Shown here: positions 18,176 to 22,250 of the stretch, one piece after another | Numbering within the stretch: position 1 is the stretch's first letter | How the letters are laid out: the number at the start of each line of letters is the position of its first letter | NCBI GenBank assembly: GCA_008931825.1 | Contig: QXVZ01029586.1 | Location: 1-22,250, forward strand | DNA from: Phallusia fumigata | Lineage: Eukaryota > Chordata > Ascidiacea > Phlebobranchia > Ascidiidae | Length of the DNA: 22,250 bases | Direction of reading: 5' to 3' | Notes under the pieces: model-generated | Seen by the model: the letters and a program-made list of their open reading frames with translations, nothing else | The model's database searches: none | Told to the model about the DNA's origin: nothing | Position numbers and translations under genes: made by a program

Positions 18176-19676
18176 TTTATATCATTATACAAGATGCTAT
18201 ATCAGGATCACCAGGCTAAATAATGCAAGTTGGATATAGTTTTGAATAAGTTATTGCGTTTCCAAGCCTTTTGTTGTAGATTCTGTACAGTTGTACATAT
18301 TCTTTGTATTTTAGCCAGCCAATGTGTTTCCTCTATGCTTAAAACAGTGTAGATGTGCAACGCTTCTCCATAACCCAGTAGGCAACCTGTACGTTATCCA
18401 GTGTTTTTCACCTGCTGTATTTTCGGTTAGATTGTGTGTACTTTGCTTTATTGCGCAAGCTGTTTTGAAAACGCAGCACAACAAAGGATTGTTATGTATA
18501 CAACGAAAAGGCACATTTTGTGTCCATTGTATCATGTTATCACTGGCCTATGTTATTGGTATACGTCGGTATTTCGACTGCTTTCTTTTGCTTTGTCCTT
18601 CAGTGCGATTTGTCCTTTGCATTAAAAATTATCACTTCGGCATTTGTCGCAACACGTTTTTTTCTTGTATTTTCCAAACAAGAACAATGTTGTTTTTTGG
18701 ACGTTAGGCAAGCCTCAGTTTTTTCATTGATTACAACGTCAGAGAGACCAACGAATTTGTGTGACGTAAGAATTGCGTGTTTTGTTTCCAAAGCCATACT
18801 ATAGCGTCCTCATAATAAAAATGCTTTCGAAACAATATAAAGGTTTGCATTTAAGGACTCTTGAAGACAAAAACAGAGCTGAAAAATGTACGAAATCTGC
18901 ATCATGAAATAAGCCTGATTTCAACCTAATCAGTTTGATGTTTAAGTTGACTAGTCATTTAACAGTGTCACAATTTGTGTTCAGCCTGTGACTCGCAGGC
19001 ACAGATTTGCCTGTTGTTGTGATATACATGTGACCGATTGTGCAACAACCGTGACGGGCTGCGCCTTACACGGAAAGTATAATGTGCAATAGCTGACGTC
19101 ACGATGTACGTGAAACCGACAACTTTAAACTTTTCAGCTTCTAGTCATTAGTTGCAAGCTATTTGAAGTATCGTATCACAAACAAATATAGTTAACAGAG
19201 ACTTTTCTGACAATTTGTACTCCATTTATCAGATACAGATAAACGGATATGTTGATTGAACGTATTAAAAGAAGGATTAATTGACCATGAGATATACGGG
19301 TTTTGTCTGAAAAAACGTTTGAGTTACGACCAGTTATTAACGCACTATTTGCCCCCTAGCGGTCAAAAATAAAAAAAGCAACTATTTACTTACGTTTTTC
19401 TGTTTTCAAGAAAAAGATACTTTCGGCCGCAATCAGCACTATGACTTATGTCACTGCAAAACAACAAGAATGAATGTCAAAATATCGATGTGGAACATAT
19501 ATGTGGTTGTTTATCGACGTACACGTATGTGCAAAAAAAAACAGAAAAGTATACTTTGAAATAAAGTTTAATTTAAAAACTTGATAGAATTTGCCACTCT
19601 GGCGGTGTTACGAAATAATGTAAAGTGTGTTATAGATTACCGGCGATCGACGGTCGTCTTGCAACCATTCAATGAA
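18005..19676. repeat. 1672-bp segment (copy 2), probable false duplication
   Basis: Copy of 16332-18003. After AATGAA at 19671-19676 the sequence continues into new DNA (TACTTTTGG), as the start of a following contig would. See the copy 1 entry for contents; frames at 18311-18535, 18324-18707, 18520-18804 and 18600-18797 simply repeat those in copy 1. Confidence 0.95.
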
Positions 19677-20434
19677 TACTTTTGGAAATTATAATAAAGT
19701 ACCAAGTTTAGTACAATTTTTTATAATGGCGTTGTGATATACTAGTCTTAATAGTTTGGCGACTTTTGTGACTCATAGTTAACGCACGGTTTGTCGCATC
19801 ACCGTCGAATGTAATTGCACCTAATAGCTGAAATCTGACGGATCCGCGTGTATACATTTGCCGCACCAGAGCCTTAAACGTGTTCAATATGATGAAACTG
19901 CTCCAATGCAAAAAAATTGTCCGCTCGACAGCGCACCACAACCAAAATGTTTGTTTGGCTTAAACGCGTGATGCGAGGGCAAAATGGCTAAGTTGTCTCG
20001 TTTGGCCAACGATCTGCACATAAGAGTCGTGTAGTCGCATTCAGACGGTTCTATCGTCCGCTCGATGTCGCGCCAGATCATTTTTTTGGCCCATCCGATT
20101 TTTGTTGATCTCAAAAATACAAACGAAGTTTCGCGTTTTTATGTGAAAATCAATGGTTACGTGAGTTCGGATATTTGAAATGGGTTCCCACATCATTTCT
20201 CAAACTAACATTTGACGTAACTGGCGTGTCTGACGTCAGGCAGTATTAGGGCCCAGAGCATAGCGAAGCAACCCGACACTGGAGCATGTATGGAAGATTA
20301 TCACTGACGTGCATGTCAGAGTAAACAGCTTCAGTGACGTTACCATGCTCTGGTAAGCTGGAACTAAATCTGAGTCTATCAATGAAGAATGCAATATCCA
20401 GTCACAGGGTAGAGTCAGACCTGCGATAAAATGT
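19677..20434. other. Intergenic; CpG-richer patch and inverted repeats, no gene supported
   Basis: Minus-strand frames at 19708-19941 and 19884-20114 overlap in a CpG-richer patch containing two CGAGCGGAC sequences, but have no recognisable domain. CTGACGTCAG at 20230-20239 is a perfect palindrome containing a CRE. CCAGAGCAT (20253-20261) is inverted as ATGCTCTGG (20345-20353), with CTGAC-GTGCAT-GTCAG between them. Confidence 0.4.
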
Positions 20435-20436
20435 CG

Positions 20437-20505
20437 ATCGTGGTGAGCTTCGGGATTAGAACCCGCAACCTAAACACAGCGGCCGCACTGACCACTTTTA
20501 AAAAT
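20437..20505 (-). repeat. tRNA-like (SINE-like) fragment with Pol III box sequences
   Basis: On the minus strand AGTGGTCAGTGC (20485-20496) resembles the D-arm/A-box part of a tRNA. GGTTCTAATCCC (20452-20463) matches the B box GGTTCGANTCC with one change. Their order and spacing fit a tRNA. I could not fold a complete acceptor stem, so it is more likely a tRNA-derived SINE head or a tRNA relic than a working gene. Confidence 0.4.
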
Positions 20506-21386
20506 GCAAAGGGGGGGTCTTTTTTTGCTTTCAGTTTATTCTCGCCGCAAAATATACTCGTGTGCTTCTTTGTTTCACTTGCTTGAGCCGTGAGCAAGTA
20601 GTTTTTTTTTGTGTCAAAATAAAAGTCGTTCTGTGCGCTTAAACTGTCGATCTAAAACCGACAGAACCCACTTAACAAACTTCTGCACAGCAGAACCAAT
20701 AAACCCATGTCCGACACCAGCCAGTTATAGGTCCAATGTTAATGTCAAGAAAAAACCTAACCCCATTTTCTTCAGTAAACCCACTGCCAATAAAATATGA
20801 CGCGTACCGGCATTTGCTGGTACAGTATGAGTTTTTGTCGCTTTATTAAAAGCTCAGTACGTGCTGTATACAACAAAGACATCGCCACTGTCAGTAATTT
20901 CAGGCCCAAGACTTTTCAAAGGAATGATAAACAGAACCACGTGAAAAGTTTCCAACAACAAAAGCTCACATGACGGTTCCGAACAAAAGTTTTCTTGTGT
21001 GCTGCGTCGCGTCGTATTTATTTACAAAATTAAAATAACAAGTGTTTGTTTGCAAAGACAGCGTCAATATTATGCGCTGTGTGGCAACATGGTCGTCGCT
21101 CTTTATCAGCTTATACAGAGAAAAACTATACGCGTGTTAAGGAATTACAAATAAAACGAAAGTCAGAAACGATGTAGTATCATATCAAGTGTGGAACTCG
21201 CTGATGAAATCAGACGAGGCTGAGGAGTTTCAGGAAGAGGGCCCATAATAATTGAAGCAAAACACTGTCCATGTATTTTGCACTGCTTGCAATAATATGG
21301 TAGTTTCACCACAACTGTTTCAAGATATAAAGCGTGTATGTTCCTGTTTATAAAGGCTCATTAGCAAAAAAATAGGCGCAGTCGCC
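20506..21386. promoter_or_regulatory. Upstream region of the second gene copy
   Basis: Mostly AT-rich, no gene. From 20935 it resembles other upstream regions here: GTTTCCAACAACAAA (20949 on) against GTTTCCATCAACAAA (11399 on), GCGTCGCGTCGT at 21004-21015, and the ACGATGTAGTATCATATCAAGT block. CAGGAAGAGGGCCCATAATA at about 21231 resembles the right end of the family A element (4184-4203), possibly a relic. TTTATA is at 21347-21352. Confidence 0.45.
21347..21352 (+). promoter_or_regulatory. TATA-like hexamer of the second gene copy
   Basis: TTTATA, followed by AAGGCTCATTA, aligns with TTTATACGTGCATTA at 13739 and lies the same 40 bp before its ATG. Confidence 0.35.
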
Positions 21387-22250
21387 ATGCCAAGTGAAAA
21401 TTACTTATCAAAGAAGTTAAAGAAACAATGTTATCCAAATGGAGTGGAAATTGACCCAAACAAATCAGCAAAAACTTTGCATCAGTTGGGACTTGTGTAC
21501 AAAGAAAAGAGCCCAGATAAGATTAGTCTCATTCAGAGTGTTGCGTTGATGACGTCAGCTGTACTGCGACAGCCAGACAATGTGGATGACGTCCAAAAAG
21601 ATCTAGATGACGTATGCATGTATGTCATGAAGTTAGCAGATGCTGCAAATCCAGATGCGGAACTGGTGAAGAAAGCTGTTGCTAAAACCAAAAAAAAACT
21701 TCAAATATTACGTGAAAATACAAAAGACAAAGTTTTGGAGTTGGAACCGATGCCAGATGACGTAACTGGCGATGAACTTGATGCAATAAGAAGAAGGAGA
21801 GTTAAACAAGTTAGAGAAATACAGGACCACGTTACTGAAGAATACAAAGACGTAGAGACTCATTGCCGAATATACAGTTCAAATAATCGGTGAACTACCT
21901 TGTAAGTTTGCTTTGGTTGGAATTGGCTCATTAGCCAAGCGGGAGGTTACACCATATTCGGTCTTTAAAAGCATTATTGTCTTGGAAGAAGGAATTCAGA
22001 AAAACAAGAACTACCAAAACATTTTGGAACGCTTCCAATGGTTTGCGACTGTTTTTCAAATGATACTTGTTCGTCTGGGTGAAACCATTCTCCGATTCTT
22101 GGCTATCCCATGTCTTAACAATCCATTGGGTGAGAATAAAAATTGGTTTTATGATTCATACACTCCATGTGGGATTTGTCCTGGTGGATTCGCTTCTCAA
22201 GCCGGCAAGAATTTTCCGGGAAATCAGACAGAACTGATCAAACCAGTCAG
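21387..22250 (+). pseudogene. Second copy of the DUF294-like/TPR gene, frameshifted, runs off the window
   Basis: The ATG and the first 156 codons align with the gene at 13779 at about 80% residue identity (shared KKQCYPNGVEIDP, SLIQSVALMTSAVLRQPDN). At 21852-21856 two bases (AT) present in the first copy (GACGTAATGAGAC) are missing (GACGTAGAGAC). The frame then ends at 21893 after 168 residues. Past the gap the alignment resumes in the +1 frame, from 21862 to the window end, without stops, including GELPCKFALVGIGSLAKREV and FQWFATVFQMIL. The motif aspartate has become valine (GTC at 21961-21963, GAC at 14355-14357), and the next lysine is kept. Retained similarity after the frameshift means recent decay, a base-call error, or an intact allele elsewhere. 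The C-terminal TPR part lies outside the window. Confidence 0.8.

Noticed and set aside
16332..19676. A genuine recent tandem segmental duplication of the gene's 3' end
   Set aside because: The boundary coincides exactly with the only N, copy 1 stops precisely there, and identity is near total. An unmerged contig overlap explains all of this.
19884..20114. Minus-strand 76-residue frame
   Set aside because: No domain, no splice context, and an overlapping frame beside it; CpG-richer patches give such frames by chance.

Overview
The window looks like nuclear DNA of a marine invertebrate. It is AT-rich, has short spliceosomal introns (one of 57 nt), long gene-poor stretches, and several families of decayed DNA transposons and tandem repeats. 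An ascidian such as Ciona is my best guess from the overall style; no diagnostic marker proves it. There is no bacterial operon, rRNA gene, CRISPR array or virus. A single N at 18004 marks a draft-assembly contig junction.

Layout. 1-1470: two ~340 bp diverged direct repeats around a GC-richer unique stretch that may hold one terminal exon (about 962-1113). 1471-2540: AT-rich, no gene seen. 2542-4205: a repetitive element with a 129-bp tandem array (about 2700-4000) and a perfect hairpin near each end. 4464-10461, minus strand: a gene I assembled from eight small exons whose splice phases all agree; the product (about 200 residues) is not recognised. Its introns carry a second copy of the same repeat element and several hAT-like pieces. 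10462-10820: a 360-bp gap that would be a shared promoter if the next model is right. 10821-11725, plus strand: a low-confidence small gene whose second exon is split by a 383-bp hAT-type MITE with perfect 13-bp inverted ends and a perfect 8-bp target duplication (CCATGAGT). 11726-13778: repeats and upstream region.

13779-16502: the one large gene, an uninterrupted 907-codon reading frame. It encodes a DUF294/GlnD-like nucleotidyltransferase-fold domain, a helical region like the DUF294 C-terminal domain, and a TPR-like C-terminal half. The second acidic residue expected in the nucleotidyltransferase motif is a lysine. 21387 to the window end: a second, partial copy, about 85-90% alike, with a 2-nt frameshift and loss of the remaining motif aspartate; it is probably a decaying tandem paralogue. 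Both copies share a TATA-like hexamer exactly 40 bp upstream of the ATG.

16332-18003 and 18005-19676 are the same 1672 bp, differing at only two bases I could find, and abut exactly at the N. This is almost certainly an unmerged contig overlap, so the sequence should be collapsed before gene structure or spacing is interpreted. 19677-21386 is intergenic with a tRNA-like (SINE-like) fragment and inverted repeats.
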